A DNA stretch of 56,289 bases from JBBDRW01 sp040905265. Lineage in GTDB: Bacteria; Bacteroidota; Rhodothermia; Balneolales; Balneolaceae. Made by a program: the position numbers and the translations under genes. The notes under the pieces are model-generated. The model ran no database searches. It was not told the origin of the DNA and saw only the letters and a list, made by a program, of their open reading frames with translations. The stretch is taken from NCBI GenBank assembly GCA_040905265.1, contig JBBDRW010000028.1:1-56289 (forward strand). Direction: 5' to 3'. Shown here piece by piece: positions 24,651 to 33,061 of the stretch; the stretch's first letter is position 1; each line of letters opens with the position of its first letter.

Positions 24651-27548
24651 TCAGGCATCAACAGGAGACAGCAGAACGTTCTCTAAAAGCTGAACCGGGT
24701 GCAGTGCCGCTATCCCGGTTCCGTCACGGATCTGGTGGCGGCAGGAGAATCCCGGAGCACACACCAGGGTGGTATCGGCGGACCGAACAGCAGGAAACAG
24801 GTTCAGCTCTCCGATCTTCATCGAGACGTCTCGATTCTCTTTCTCATACCCGAAACTCCCCGCCATCCCGCAGCAGCCGGTGTTCAGATCCTCCGGTTCG
24901 AATCCAGCAGCATTCAGGACGTCCAGCAGAGGCTCTGTTCCCACCAAAGCTTTTGTATGGCAGTGTCCGTGAACCTGAACCTTTTTGCCGGCCCCGTTAA
25001 ACATCGACCGGTGCTCCGGATGGTTAGCAAAATGGTCTGACAGAAACTCCTCCAACAGATAGCTGTTCGCTGCAACTGATTTCCCTCTTTCAAGATTATC
25101 GCTGCTGCAGAGATCCGGAAATTCGTCCCGAAGAGTCAACAACTCCGAAGGTTCCAACCCGATAATCGGAATCCCGGACTGCACGAGAGGCGATAATAGA
25201 TTCAGGTTCTCCTGCGCAATCTGTTTAGCCCGGCCGAGCAGCCCTCTGGAGATCTGTGGCCGGCCGGTCGTTTTCACATCCGGAATGAGCACATCGTACC
25301 CAAGCCGGGACAATACCCGGCAGGCTGCTATTGCGATCTCCGGTTCGTGATAATTGGTAAAAAGGTCAACCAGGAGCGCGATCTTCTTCCGCTGCCCGGT
25401 CTGATAACCGGCCCGGTTCGCGGAAAACCATTTCCGAAATGGCTCCGGCGCAAAACGGGGCAGGGTACGCTGTGAATCAATTCCTGCCAGCTTCTCCATG
25501 AGATAGCGTACGGCTCGCGTCTCATTCAGAACGTTTACGACAGGGTTAAACAGAGATGCCATCGGATAGAATCTCTCCGGTTCTCCGAAAAACCGGTCCG
25601 CCAGAGAAGCCCCGTACTTACGGTGCCAACCGTGCAAGAATTCGGCTTTCATTTTTGCCATGTCGACATTTGCAGGACATTCACTCTTGCAAGCCTTGCA
25701 GCTGAGGCAGAGCTTCAACCCCTCTTTTATATCCTCTGATCCAAATGCCTGCTGGCCCTGGCTGATAAATATCTGTCGGAACAGGTTCGCCCTTCCCCGG
25801 GTGGAGTCCATCTCTTCCAGAGTTACATGATAGGAAGGGCACATGGCACCACCACTCTCTGCCCGTTTCCGACACACTCCCGCACCATTACACTGCTCCA
25901 GGGCGGCTCCAAACCCTCTCTCCTCACGCCAGCCGAAAACCGTCTCCACCTCAATGGGACGGTACGGTACCGGGAATCGCAGGTTACTGTCAATGGGTTT
26001 CGGATCCAGAATTTTTCCCGGATTGAAGCGGTATTCCGGATCCCACAACTCTTTTACACTGCGAAGAAGTGGCATCATCTCACTTCCGAGTACCTGTTCA
26101 ATATAGGGCGCCCGAGCCCTCCCGTCTCCATGCTCTCCACTCAGCGAACCCCTGTATTTTCGAACCAGTCGGGCGACCTCTTCCGCCATCGCTTTCATCG
26201 TCTCCCTCCCCTCCGGTTTAGTAATATCGATCACAGGTCTCAGATGCAGCTCACCGGTCGAAGCATGGGCATAATAGACACAACGGGTTCCGTATCTCTT
26301 CTGTATCGCTTCAAACTCTTCAACATAGGCAGGGAGATCCTGTACCCGGACGGCCGTATCTTCCACAAACGTCGGTGACCGGCTGTCCGCACCAAGGCCC
26401 ATCAAAAGGCCGAGCCCCGCTTTCCGCAATTCCCATACCCGCTCCATTTTTTCCCTGTCACGAATCATCGGAGCCGTATACCCGAGCCCCCGGCTATTGA
26501 GTCTTTTGATCAGCTCTTCTCCTTTCCGGTTCAGCTCATTCGGATCAGAACCTTCAAACTGAACGATCAGCAGCGCCTCAGGCTCTCTCTCCAGGAAAAA
26601 CCGGTTCCGTTTCTGCTCCAGGTTTCCTTTTGTTGCATCCAGGATAATGCGGTCCACCAGCTCTACGGCAGATGGCGCCAGTTCCACGGCATCGACAGCC
26701 GCTTTCAAGGCTTCCGAGAGAGTTTCAAATTGTGGAATCACCAATAACTTTTCTCTCTCCAGCGGAACGAGTTGTACGGTTGCTGCTGTCGTCATCGCCA
26801 GCGTGCCTTCTGACCCACAGAGAAGTTCCGAAAGATTAAATGGGCGGCCGCCGGGAGTGATCGGATCCATTTCACAGAGCCGGTCCAGGGCGTATCCGGT
26901 ATTCCTTCGTATGATCTCAGGATGGGGGTAGGACGCTTCAATCCGCTCCCGGTTCTCTCTCAACAATCGGAGCATTCCCCGGTAAATCTTCCCTTCAAGG
27001 GTCTGTTCCCGGCATTTCTCTTCCAGTTCAGCCGAGGACAGTGGATGAAAATGTGCTATTGAACCGTCACTCAGTATCGTCTCCACACTAACGGTATGCT
27101 CACGCGTTGTTCCATGTTTGATGGAGAAGGAGCCGCAGGAGTTGTTGCCGATCATCCCTCCGATCATGCAGCGGTTTGTGGTCGACGTGTCCGGCCCGAA
27201 CTGCAGTTCATACTGTTTTGCCGCTGCGTTGAGCTGATCCCGGATCACCCCAGGCTGAACCCTGGCAATTCGTTTTTGCGGATCAAGCGTGAGGATCTCC
27301 GTCATATGGCGGGAGACATCCATCACAACCCCTCCACCGGTTGCCTGCCCCGCAAGGCTGGTTCCTCCGCTGCGGGCGGTAATGACAAAACCCTGATCGG
27401 CAGACGCACGGACCAGTTCCCTTATCTCTCCGGCACTTCGCGGAAAAGAGACCCCTTCCGGAACCTCTTCATACATAGAGGCGTCATTTGCATAGAGCCT
27501 GCGGGTGAGCAGGTCGGTTTGAATGGTTGGGAAGGTTGTTGAGGGCAT
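24651..27548 (-). CDS. FAD/Fe-S D-2-hydroxyacid dehydrogenase (YdiJ / D-2-hydroxyglutarate type)
   Basis: Large flavo-iron-sulfur enzyme of 965 residues expected to oxidise a D-2-hydroxyacid (D-2-hydroxyglutarate or D-lactate) and pass electrons to the membrane pool. Domains: FAD-binding PCMH-type with ARSGGTSLAGQATGGG (about 57-72), FAD-oxidase C-terminal domain (about 200-520) including SGEHGDGRARAPY, two Fe-S clusters (CNGAGVC...MCP near 551 and CLSCKACKSECP near 614), and a CCG heterodisulfide-reductase-like domain with HGHCHTKAL and TGCCGMAGSFGYEKE near 892. Length matches E. coli YdiJ-like fusions. It follows lhgO on the same strand, pairing D- and L-specific 2-hydroxyacid enzymes. Confidence 0.88.
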   Translation of the reverse strand: MPSTTFPTIQTDLLTRRLYANDASMYEEVPEGVSFPRSAGEIRELVRASADQGFVITARSGGTSLAGQATGGGVVMDVSRHMTEILTLDPQKRIARVQPGVIRDQLNAAAKQYELQFGPDTSTTNRCMIGGMIGNNSCGSFSIKHGTTREHTVSVETILSDGSIAHFHPLSSAELEEKCREQTLEGKIYRGMLRLLRENRERIEASYPHPEIIRRNTGYALDRLCEMDPITPGGRPFNLSELLCGSEGTLAMTTAATVQLVPLEREKLLVIPQFETLSEALKAAVDAVELAPSAVELVDRIILDATKGNLEQKRNRFFLEREPEALLIVQFEGSDPNELNRKGEELIKRLNSRGLGYTAPMIRDREKMERVWELRKAGLGLLMGLGADSRSPTFVEDTAVRVQDLPAYVEEFEAIQKRYGTRCVYYAHASTGELHLRPVIDITKPEGRETMKAMAEEVARLVRKYRGSLSGEHGDGRARAPYIEQVLGSEMMPLLRSVKELWDPEYRFNPGKILDPKPIDSNLRFPVPYRPIEVETVFGWREERGFGAALEQCNGAGVCRKRAESGGAMCPSYHVTLEEMDSTRGRANLFRQIFISQGQQAFGSEDIKEGLKLCLSCKACKSECPANVDMAKMKAEFLHGWHRKYGASLADRFFGEPERFYPMASLFNPVVNVLNETRAVRYLMEKLAGIDSQRTLPRFAPEPFRKWFSANRAGYQTGQRKKIALLVDLFTNYHEPEIAIAACRVLSRLGYDVLIPDVKTTGRPQISRGLLGRAKQIAQENLNLLSPLVQSGIPIIGLEPSELLTLRDEFPDLCSSDNLERGKSVAANSYLLEEFLSDHFANHPEHRSMFNGAGKKVQVHGHCHTKALVGTEPLLDVLNAAGFEPEDLNTGCCGMAGSFGYEKENRDVSMKIGELNLFPAVRSADTTLVCAPGFSCRHQIRDGTGIAALHPVQLLENVLLSPVDA

Positions 27549-27554
27549 GTGACA

Positions 27555-27669
27555 GGATACTGAATACAGAATTCAGAATACAGGAGTGCAGGAGAGAATT
27601 TAGGAGTCAGGAGTCAGGGAAAAAACGTGTTAGTCCGGTGTATTCAATTTTCTGTATTCTATTATCTAC
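27555..27669. repeat. Inverted pair of heptamer clusters between lhgO and FAD/Fe-S dehydrogenase
   Basis: Left half (27555-27616): GGATACT GAATACA GAATTCA GAATACA, then looser GGAG units and two GGAGTCA. Right half (27642-27669): ATTCAAT TTTCTGT ATTCTAT TATCTAC, the opposite orientation, running into the lhgO stop at 27666-27668. The two halves can pair (AGAATACAGAA-type arms), so the lhgO-dehydrogenase spacer may form a large weak hairpin. Confidence 0.6.
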
Positions 27670-28871
27670 AAATCAAAATGGCTGGCTGCCCGGGCTGCTA
27701 TCTCGTCGCCGATGGCCAGTCCGGCCGTTGCCGCTGGGCTGGGTGCATTCAGGACATGTATCTCCTGTTCGGTCTGTTCAAAATAGAAATCATCCAGAAT
27801 CTCACCGTTCGTCTGAAGTGCCATTGCCCGTACACCCGACGGTGATCCCGTCAAATCTTCCAGCCGGATCGCAGGAATCAGCCTCTGCAGGTTCTCCAGA
27901 AATCCCGCTTTGCTGAAGGAGCGATACCACTCATCCAGCCCCATTCTCCAGTGCTTCCGGGCCATTTTCCAGAAACCAGGAAAATTGACTGTTTCCAACG
28001 TATCCTCAAGATCAAAGGACATTTTTCGGTACCCTTCCCGTTGAAAGGCGAATACAGCGTTGGGCCCGCACTCAACACCACCTCTTGCCATTCTTGTAAA
28101 GTGCACACCGAGAAAAGGAAATCCTGTATGGCTCGGGAGTGGATAGATCAACCCTCTCACCCTGGACTGTGCTTCCGGGGTCAGTTCGTAGTACTCCCCG
28201 CGAAACGGAACAATCTGCACCGGTGACTGTACTCCTGCCGAGGCGGCTACCCGGTCGCTCTGAAGGCCTGCGCAATTGATCAGAAAGCGAGTTGAAAATT
28301 GATCATTGCCTGCACGTACCTTCAGAGTGCCGTTTACATGCATTATTCTCTCCACGGCCGTTTGAAACCGGATGGTCCCACCGGACTCCCTGAATTTTTC
28401 AGCAAGCCGCTCGCAAACCCCTGGAAAGTCAACAATACCGGCACACGGAACATGAATCGCACGAATTCCTGCACACCAGGGCTCAATGTCACGAATTTCT
28501 GATGGGCCAATCAACCGGATCCCCTCAATTCCGTTCTCCAGGCCACGCCGGTAGATATTCTCAAGCCGGGGAAGTTCCTCAGGCTCCGTTGCAACAATGA
28601 TTTTCCCACAGATATCATGCCGGACGCCATTCGCCTGGCAGAATTCTACCAGCTGTAACCGGCCATCCACACAGTTTCGTGCTTTGTAGCTTCCCGGCTT
28701 GTAATAGATACCGGAATGTATGACACCCGAGTTATGGCCGGTTTGATGCGCGGCAACCTTTCCCTCCTTCTCTGCAACCAGAATCTTCGCATCCGGATAA
28801 GACAGGGAGAGCTTGTACGCCGTTGAAAGCCCCACAATACCGGCACCAACAATGGTAAAATCATATGTCAT
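27666..28871 (-). CDS. lhgO: L-2-hydroxyglutarate oxidase (first paralogue)
   Basis: FAD-dependent oxidase of the DAO superfamily, converting L-2-hydroxyglutarate to 2-oxoglutarate and reducing the quinone pool or oxygen. The 401-residue protein has the dinucleotide motif TIVGAGIVGLSTAYKL (6-21), the LhgO signature HQTGHNSGVIHSGIYY (about 43-58), YKARNCVDG, FLINCAGLQSDR, VPFRGEYYEL and HFTRMARGGVECGPNAVFAF near 266. Close to the operon-borne paralogue at 47.6 kb. Here it is upstream of a D-specific FAD/Fe-S dehydrogenase, suggesting that this copy is the metabolite-repair enzyme. ATG at 28871; divergent from the TlpA-like gene. Confidence 0.9.
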   Translation of the reverse strand: MTYDFTIVGAGIVGLSTAYKLSLSYPDAKILVAEKEGKVAAHQTGHNSGVIHSGIYYKPGSYKARNCVDGRLQLVEFCQANGVRHDICGKIIVATEPEELPRLENIYRRGLENGIEGIRLIGPSEIRDIEPWCAGIRAIHVPCAGIVDFPGVCERLAEKFRESGGTIRFQTAVERIMHVNGTLKVRAGNDQFSTRFLINCAGLQSDRVAASAGVQSPVQIVPFRGEYYELTPEAQSRVRGLIYPLPSHTGFPFLGVHFTRMARGGVECGPNAVFAFQREGYRKMSFDLEDTLETVNFPGFWKMARKHWRMGLDEWYRSFSKAGFLENLQRLIPAIRLEDLTGSPSGVRAMALQTNGEILDDFYFEQTEQEIHVLNAPSPAATAGLAIGDEIAARAASHFDL

Positions 28872-29209
28872 TTCACTACCTGTAACTTTCTAAACTGGAC
28901 ACCCGGGCATCTGCCGGAGACATCAACCGTGAACAGCCTGAATGCATTGTATAATATATTCGATCTCTCAGCCGTATATCATAATAACTGCCGATAACCG
29001 GTGACAAATTGTTTAACGCCAATATATGGAAATCAAAACAGAGGTTGGAAAAACCTCCGATACTTCCTCGATTTTTGTTATCTTTCAGGCTTGCATTCCC
29101 GGTATCGTGTGAACCATGTTACGCAAGGATTATCAAAGGAATTTTACCGTCTGGCAATGCAAAAAAACAGAGGAACTGAATTGGAACCTGCAACGAATTT
29201 GAAACGATA
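28872..29209. other. Divergent intergenic region lhgO / TlpA-like gene
   Basis: 338 AT-rich bases between divergent genes. It holds GAGGTTGGAAAAACCTCC at 29041-29058, an imperfect palindrome of the dispersed motif. A sequence TTATCTTTC at 29078-29086 resembles the bacteroidete -7 element TAnnTTTG, but no TTG is at the right distance. No ORF or RNA gene is supported. Confidence 0.45.
29041..29058 (+). repeat. Palindromic GAGGTT-AACCTC motif
   Basis: GAGGTTGGAAAAACCTCC can form a six-base stem and resembles both GGAGGTTTTGCAAAACCTCC at 51166 and the GGAGCCTTTG-AAAAACC copies. It lies 151 bases before the TlpA-like start. Confidence 0.4.
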
Positions 29210-29761
29210 ATGAAACAATTCCGCTTTATCTGTTTGATGGCTATCGCGGTTCTTGTCGTATTCACCGGCTGCTCCTCCGAAGAGGAGGCCTCCGGAGAAC
29301 AGGAGATGGCCTTTCAGCCGGCTGATGAAGCCGCCATTGCAGAAATTATCGAGTCTGCCTCCTTCACCGATCTGGATGGCAATGAAGTCTCGATCAGGGA
29401 TTACCGCGGCAAGGTCCTTTTGATCGATTTTTGGGAGACGTGGTGCGGGCCTTGTCTTCAGGTATTCCCGGCAATGCAGGATCTTCGTGAAGAGTTTCCG
29501 GACCGGTTTGAGGTACTGGCTGTCACTCTTGGATTGAGTGAAGGGCCTGAAGAAGCCAAAGCGTTTCGGGAGGAACATGAATACGATTTTCATTTTCTCT
29601 ATGATGAGTTTGAAGTCTCCAATGAGCTGGGCATATTCAGTATTCCCTATAAAATTTACATCGGGCCGGACGGCCGCTTGATTAAACAGGAGATCGGTTC
29701 CTCGGGACGCGAAGGGGATTATAACCGGACGAAAGAGGTGATTCTGGAGTACAGCGAATAG
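29210..29761 (+). CDS. TlpA-like thioredoxin-fold lipoprotein
   Basis: Membrane-anchored thiol-disulfide protein of 183 residues. The leader ends FTGC with lipid Cys21, followed by an acidic linker and a TlpA/ResA-type thioredoxin domain starting near residue 50 (SFTDLDGNEVSIRDYRGKVLL). The active site is WCGPC at 78-82 and the cis-proline loop is SIPYKIYIGPDG near 145. It probably reduces periplasmic disulfides, for example in cytochrome c maturation, or serves as reductant for the exported peroxiredoxin (inference). The reductant-supplying CcdA/DsbD partner is not in this window. ahcY follows 106 bases later on the same strand. Confidence 0.88.
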   Translation: MKQFRFICLMAIAVLVVFTGCSSEEEASGEQEMAFQPADEAAIAEIIESASFTDLDGNEVSIRDYRGKVLLIDFWETWCGPCLQVFPAMQDLREEFPDRFEVLAVTLGLSEGPEEAKAFREEHEYDFHFLYDEFEVSNELGIFSIPYKIYIGPDGRLIKQEIGSSGREGDYNRTKEVILEYSE

Positions 29762-29867
29762 ATTTGGTTTTTTACATTCTCTTTCTTTGTTTTAAACGTA
29801 GCAAAAACAGCCTGATAGAATAAACATTTAATCGTTCATTGTAAATCTAACAGACAGACAGCAAAAT

Positions 29868-31169
29868 ATGTCACAACAAGTAGAAAAACTGCCTTTTAAG
29901 GTAAAAGATATTGAACTGGCCGCTTGGGGCCGTAAAGAGATTAACCTTGCAGAAGCAGAAATGCCGGGCCTGATTGCTCTTCGTGAAGAGTATGGGGAGC
30001 AGAAACCACTAAAAGGTGCACGCATTGCCGGCTGTCTCCACATGACCGTTCAGACAGCCGTCCTCATTGAAACCCTGCTTGAGCTGGGCGCAGAGGTTCA
30101 GTGGTCCTCCTGCAACATCTACTCGACACAGGATCATGCAGCCGCAGCGATTGCCGCCACCGGATGCCCTGTCTACGCCTGGAAAGGGATGAATGAAGAG
30201 GAGTACAACTGGTGCATTGAACAGACCCTCTTTTTTGAAGACGGCAAGCCGCTTAATATGATCCTGGATGACGGGGGCGATCTGACCAATATGGTTCTGG
30301 ACAACTACCCTGAACTGGTCAAGGATATCCGCGGGATTTCAGAAGAGACCACGACCGGTGTACTCCGTCTGTATGACCGCAAGAAGAATGGAACCCTTCC
30401 GGTTCCCGCAATCAATGTGAATGATTCAGTTACCAAATCGAAATTCGACAACAAATACGGATGCCGTGAATCCTGTGTAGATGCGATTCGCCGTGCGACC
30501 GATGTGATGCTTGCCGGAAAAGTAGCGGTCGTTGCCGGATATGGGGATGTCGGGAAAGGTTCCGCCGCCTCTCTCCGTGGAGCGGGTGCACGGGTCGTCG
30601 TAACCGAGATCGATCCGATTTGTGCACTACAGGCAGCCATGGATGGTTATGAAGTGATGAAGATGGATAAAGCTGTTCTTGAAGGAGACATCTTTGTAAC
30701 GGCCACCGGCAACAAGGATATTCTGACAGGTGAACACTTCAAAAAGATGAAAGACAAGGTGATCGTCGGAAACATTGGCCATTTCGACAACGAAATTGAC
30801 GTCGCATGGCTTAAAAAGAATGCAGAAGAGGATAACATCAAACCTCAGGTAGATCTCTTCAAACTGAAGGATGGATCTGAAATCATTCTATTGTCTCAGG
30901 GACGGCTCATGAACCTTGGAAACGCCACGGGCCACCCGAGCTTTGTGATGAGCAACAGCTTCACCAACCAGACGCTGGCTCAGATCGCGCTCTGGAATGA
31001 GGAGTTTGATGTGGATGTACACGTCCTGCCAAAAGAACTCGACGAGAAAGTTGCACGTCTTCACCTGGAGAAGATCGGAGTGGAAATCGACGAACTGAGT
31101 GAAGAACAGGCAGAGTATCTGGGACTGCCGAAGGAAGGGCCGTTCAAGCCGGACCACTATCGGTACTAA
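29868..31169 (+). CDS. ahcY: Adenosylhomocysteinase
   Basis: Cytosolic NAD-dependent enzyme that splits S-adenosylhomocysteine to adenosine and homocysteine, relieving inhibition of SAM methyltransferases such as Cfa. The 433-residue protein shows SSCNIYSTQDHAAAAIA near 83, DDGGDLTNMV near 134, the paired TTTGVLRLY and NDSVTKSKFDN segments that bind substrate, the NAD loop VVAGYGDVGKGSAA near 222, GHPSFVMSNSFTNQ and the C-terminal PDHYRY. Length is that of the bacterial short form without the 40-residue insert. No SAH riboswitch was recognised in the 106-base leader. A strong terminator follows. Confidence 0.96.
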   Translation: MSQQVEKLPFKVKDIELAAWGRKEINLAEAEMPGLIALREEYGEQKPLKGARIAGCLHMTVQTAVLIETLLELGAEVQWSSCNIYSTQDHAAAAIAATGCPVYAWKGMNEEEYNWCIEQTLFFEDGKPLNMILDDGGDLTNMVLDNYPELVKDIRGISEETTTGVLRLYDRKKNGTLPVPAINVNDSVTKSKFDNKYGCRESCVDAIRRATDVMLAGKVAVVAGYGDVGKGSAASLRGAGARVVVTEIDPICALQAAMDGYEVMKMDKAVLEGDIFVTATGNKDILTGEHFKKMKDKVIVGNIGHFDNEIDVAWLKKNAEEDNIKPQVDLFKLKDGSEIILLSQGRLMNLGNATGHPSFVMSNSFTNQTLAQIALWNEEFDVDVHVLPKELDEKVARLHLEKIGVEIDELSEEQAEYLGLPKEGPFKPDHYRY

Positions 31170-31195
31170 GAACCGATAACATTCCAAAAAGATGG

Positions 31196-31237
31196 AAAAA
31201 GGCCCTTCTGCTTACAGGCAGTTGGGCCTTTTTTTAT
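31196..31237 (+). terminator. Strong rho-independent terminator after ahcY
   Basis: Stem GGCCC (31201-31205) with GGGCC (31224-31228), an inner stem CTGC/GCAG (31208-31211 with 31218-31221), an A-run before and seven T after. The A and T runs extend the pairing. Classic intrinsic terminator, 27 bases past the stop. Confidence 0.93.
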
Positions 31238-31322
31238 TTTTAACACGTAACAAATGTTTGATTTGACACGAATGAATGTCGTCGTAAATACAAATCAGTG
31301 AATACAAATGATTAGATGTTTC

Positions 31323-31343
31323 GGGGCTTTTGAAAAACCTTGG
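31323..31343 (+). repeat. GGAGCCTTTG-AAAAACC-type dispersed motif
   Basis: GGGGCTTTTGAAAAACCTTG in the leader of the toxin-antitoxin operon, 119 bases before the antitoxin ATG. Confidence 0.45.
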
Positions 31344-31386
31344 ATTGTGTTCAAAATCAAGATGACGATTGACGAAACAAATTATG

Positions 31387-31418
31387 ATACGTATATTTAT
31401 AACAGGTATACGTATACC
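31387..31418 (+). promoter_or_regulatory. Probable toxin-antitoxin operator, double palindrome
   Basis: Two copies of the 8-bp palindrome ATACGTAT (31387-31394 and 31408-31415) lie exactly 21 bases apart, two helical turns, so both face the same side of the DNA. The second sits inside the perfect 14-bp palindrome GGTATACGTATACC (31405-31418). They end 23 bases before the antitoxin ATG. This is the layout expected for cooperative autorepression by the antitoxin or its complex. Confidence 0.7.
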
Positions 31419-31441
31419 CTTGAATCGTACAACGGATCCAG

Positions 31442-31702
31442 ATGAAAAAGAAACTCACTTTGACAATTGAAGAGTCGATTACCCGAAATGCCAAGAGAAT
31501 GGCCCGGAGAGAGGGGGTCAGTGTATCGGAGATTGTCGAACGTTACCTTGCAGAGAAAATATCCGGAGAAACAGGCTGGACTCCGGAAGAGGGTTCATGG
31601 ACATCCGGGATGATGGGATCTCTGCATCTTCCTGAAAAGCTGGACGATTCGGATTACAAAACCATCAAAGAGAGAGAAATTTTTAAAAAATATGATCTAT
31701 AA
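31442..31702 (+). CDS. DUF6364-type antitoxin
   Basis: Small protein of 86 residues. The N-terminal part MKKKLTLTIEESITRNAKRMAR followed by EGVSVSEIVERYLAEK is a ribbon-helix-helix-like DNA-binding unit (strand about 3-8, helices 10-22 and 27-38), typical of DUF6364 antitoxins. The C-terminal half, rich in acidic and aromatic residues, ending REIFKKYDL, should wrap and inhibit the toxin. The stop overlaps the toxin start by 11 bases, as in VapBC-type operons. The double palindrome just upstream is the likely binding site for autorepression. Confidence 0.85.
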   Translation: MKKKLTLTIEESITRNAKRMARREGVSVSEIVERYLAEKISGETGWTPEEGSWTSGMMGSLHLPEKLDDSDYKTIKEREIFKKYDL

Positions 31703-32126
31703 AATACTTGCAGATGTGAATGTATGCCTGGATTTGTATCTGGATAGAAAACCACATGTCGACTTCTCTGGCCAGATCTTTGAACTGGCAGAAAAAGAAA
31801 AGATCAAGCTCTATATCTCCGGAATTTCATTCGATACCCTGTTTTATATCATGCGCCCGGTGATCGGGCCGAAGAAATCTACAGAGAATCTTAAACAGTT
31901 ACTCCTGTATACAAAGGCTGGAAATCTGGATCACAAAACCGTTGAATGTGCAATCCATGCCGGATGGAGAGATCTTGAAGATGCACTTCAATATTATTGT
32001 GCTCTGAACAATGGTTGTGATTTTCTCGTAACCAGAAATAAAGGAGATTTTACATCCGGTACAGCACAGATTGACGTTGTCAGTCCAAAAGAGTTTCTGG
32101 AAATCTATTCTCATTCCGGACGTTGA
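31692..32126 (+). CDS. PIN-domain ribonuclease toxin (VapC-like)
   Basis: PIN-domain protein of 144 residues predicted to be a magnesium-dependent RNase that blocks translation when freed from antitoxin. Acidic active-site candidates follow the family order: Asp8 in KILADVNVCLDLYLDRK, the central acidic group in RDLEDALQYYCAL (Asp94, Glu96, Asp97), and Asp110/Asp120 in CDFLVTRNKGDF. This PIN group, with an asparagine after the first Asp and an LEDALQ motif, usually pairs with DUF6364 antitoxins, as here. The start ATG overlaps the antitoxin gene by 11 bases. RNA target is unknown. Confidence 0.88.
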   Translation: MIYKILADVNVCLDLYLDRKPHVDFSGQIFELAEKEKIKLYISGISFDTLFYIMRPVIGPKKSTENLKQLLLYTKAGNLDHKTVECAIHAGWRDLEDALQYYCALNNGCDFLVTRNKGDFTSGTAQIDVVSPKEFLEIYSHSGR

Positions 32127-32180
32127 TCACCTTCTGCTTCCGGTTGCGGCTTCCGGCCGTCGGGCAGGCCAAAACCGGAT

Positions 32181-32912
32181 TCAAATCATATACGATCCGC
32201 CATTAATATGAAATGTTGAACCTGTCATCTGTTTCGCCTTGCCGGAGGCGAGAAACAGTACCAGATCGGCAACTTCTTCCGGCTGAGGGAGGGTATCGAA
32301 TGCCGAATCCCTGGTCAGCTTCTCCAGCCCGGCTGATTTGACGGTTTCCCGGGCCATATCGGTTTCCACAAATCCGGGAGCCACCGAGTAGGCCAGAATT
32401 CCATCCTTTCCGAAATCTCTGGCGATACTTTTGGTAAAGGCGACCATCCCCGCTTTGGAAGCGGCGTAAGCGGCGTACCGCTGGTCGTCTCCACGGTATG
32501 CCGCCCGTGAAGCGATATTGATAATGATGCCCGGACTACCTGCACTTCGGTGAACTTGTATAAATCGTTTGCAGAGTAAAGATGCCGATCTGAGGTTCAC
32601 CTGTATTGTCCGGTCCCATGTTGCGAGCCACTCTGCGTCGGAAACAGAGATACCGGCCGGTTCAAAGATTCCGGCATTGTTGATCAGAATATCCGGTTGG
32701 CCGTTCTCAATCAATGGCAACAAAATATCCTGAATCTCCGAGTCACTCCCCAGATCTGCCTGAATACCATGAAACCGTTTCGAATCCGTCAACCCGGATG
32801 AAAAAGCGGACGTTCGGCTCGTTCCCGTTACCTTGTAACCCGACTCCAACAACGATTTCGCGATGGCAAGGCCGATTCCGCGAGAGGCACCGGTTAATAG
32901 AGCATGAGGCAT
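32181..32912 (-). CDS. SDR oxidoreductase (FabG-like)
   Basis: Short-chain dehydrogenase of 243 residues. TGASRGIGLAIAKSL (7-21) is the cofactor loop, with TSRTS instead of an acidic residue after beta-2, pointing to NADPH. NNAGIFEPAG near 79, Ser in NIASRAAYRG and YAAYAASKAG near 152 make the catalytic set. The C-terminus ends MTGSTFHINGGSYMI, the normal SDR end. It resembles 3-oxoacyl-ACP reductase-like enzymes, but it is isolated from fatty-acid genes, so the substrate is open. It converges with the PIN toxin gene 54 bases away and stands 185 bases downstream of the giant protein gene. Confidence 0.85.
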   Translation of the reverse strand: MPHALLTGASRGIGLAIAKSLLESGYKVTGTSRTSAFSSGLTDSKRFHGIQADLGSDSEIQDILLPLIENGQPDILINNAGIFEPAGISVSDAEWLATWDRTIQVNLRSASLLCKRFIQVHRSAGSPGIIINIASRAAYRGDDQRYAAYAASKAGMVAFTKSIARDFGKDGILAYSVAPGFVETDMARETVKSAGLEKLTRDSAFDTLPQPEEVADLVLFLASGKAKQMTGSTFHINGGSYMI

Positions 32913-33061
32913 GGCAGAAGCTTATCTACATTGGAGTTCACGGGAATATACAAATATCACACGGATCTCCTCCCTCTCCGTCAATAGACGACAAGCCTCT
33001 GACGCCTTCCGGACAGCAGCTGTTTTTTTAATGAAACCAGACTGCAAAAAATCGAGGCTTG

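Noticed and set aside
29762..29867. SAH riboswitch in front of ahcY
   Set aside because: The 106-base leader is AT-rich and shows no conserved SAH-riboswitch pairing that I can recognise.
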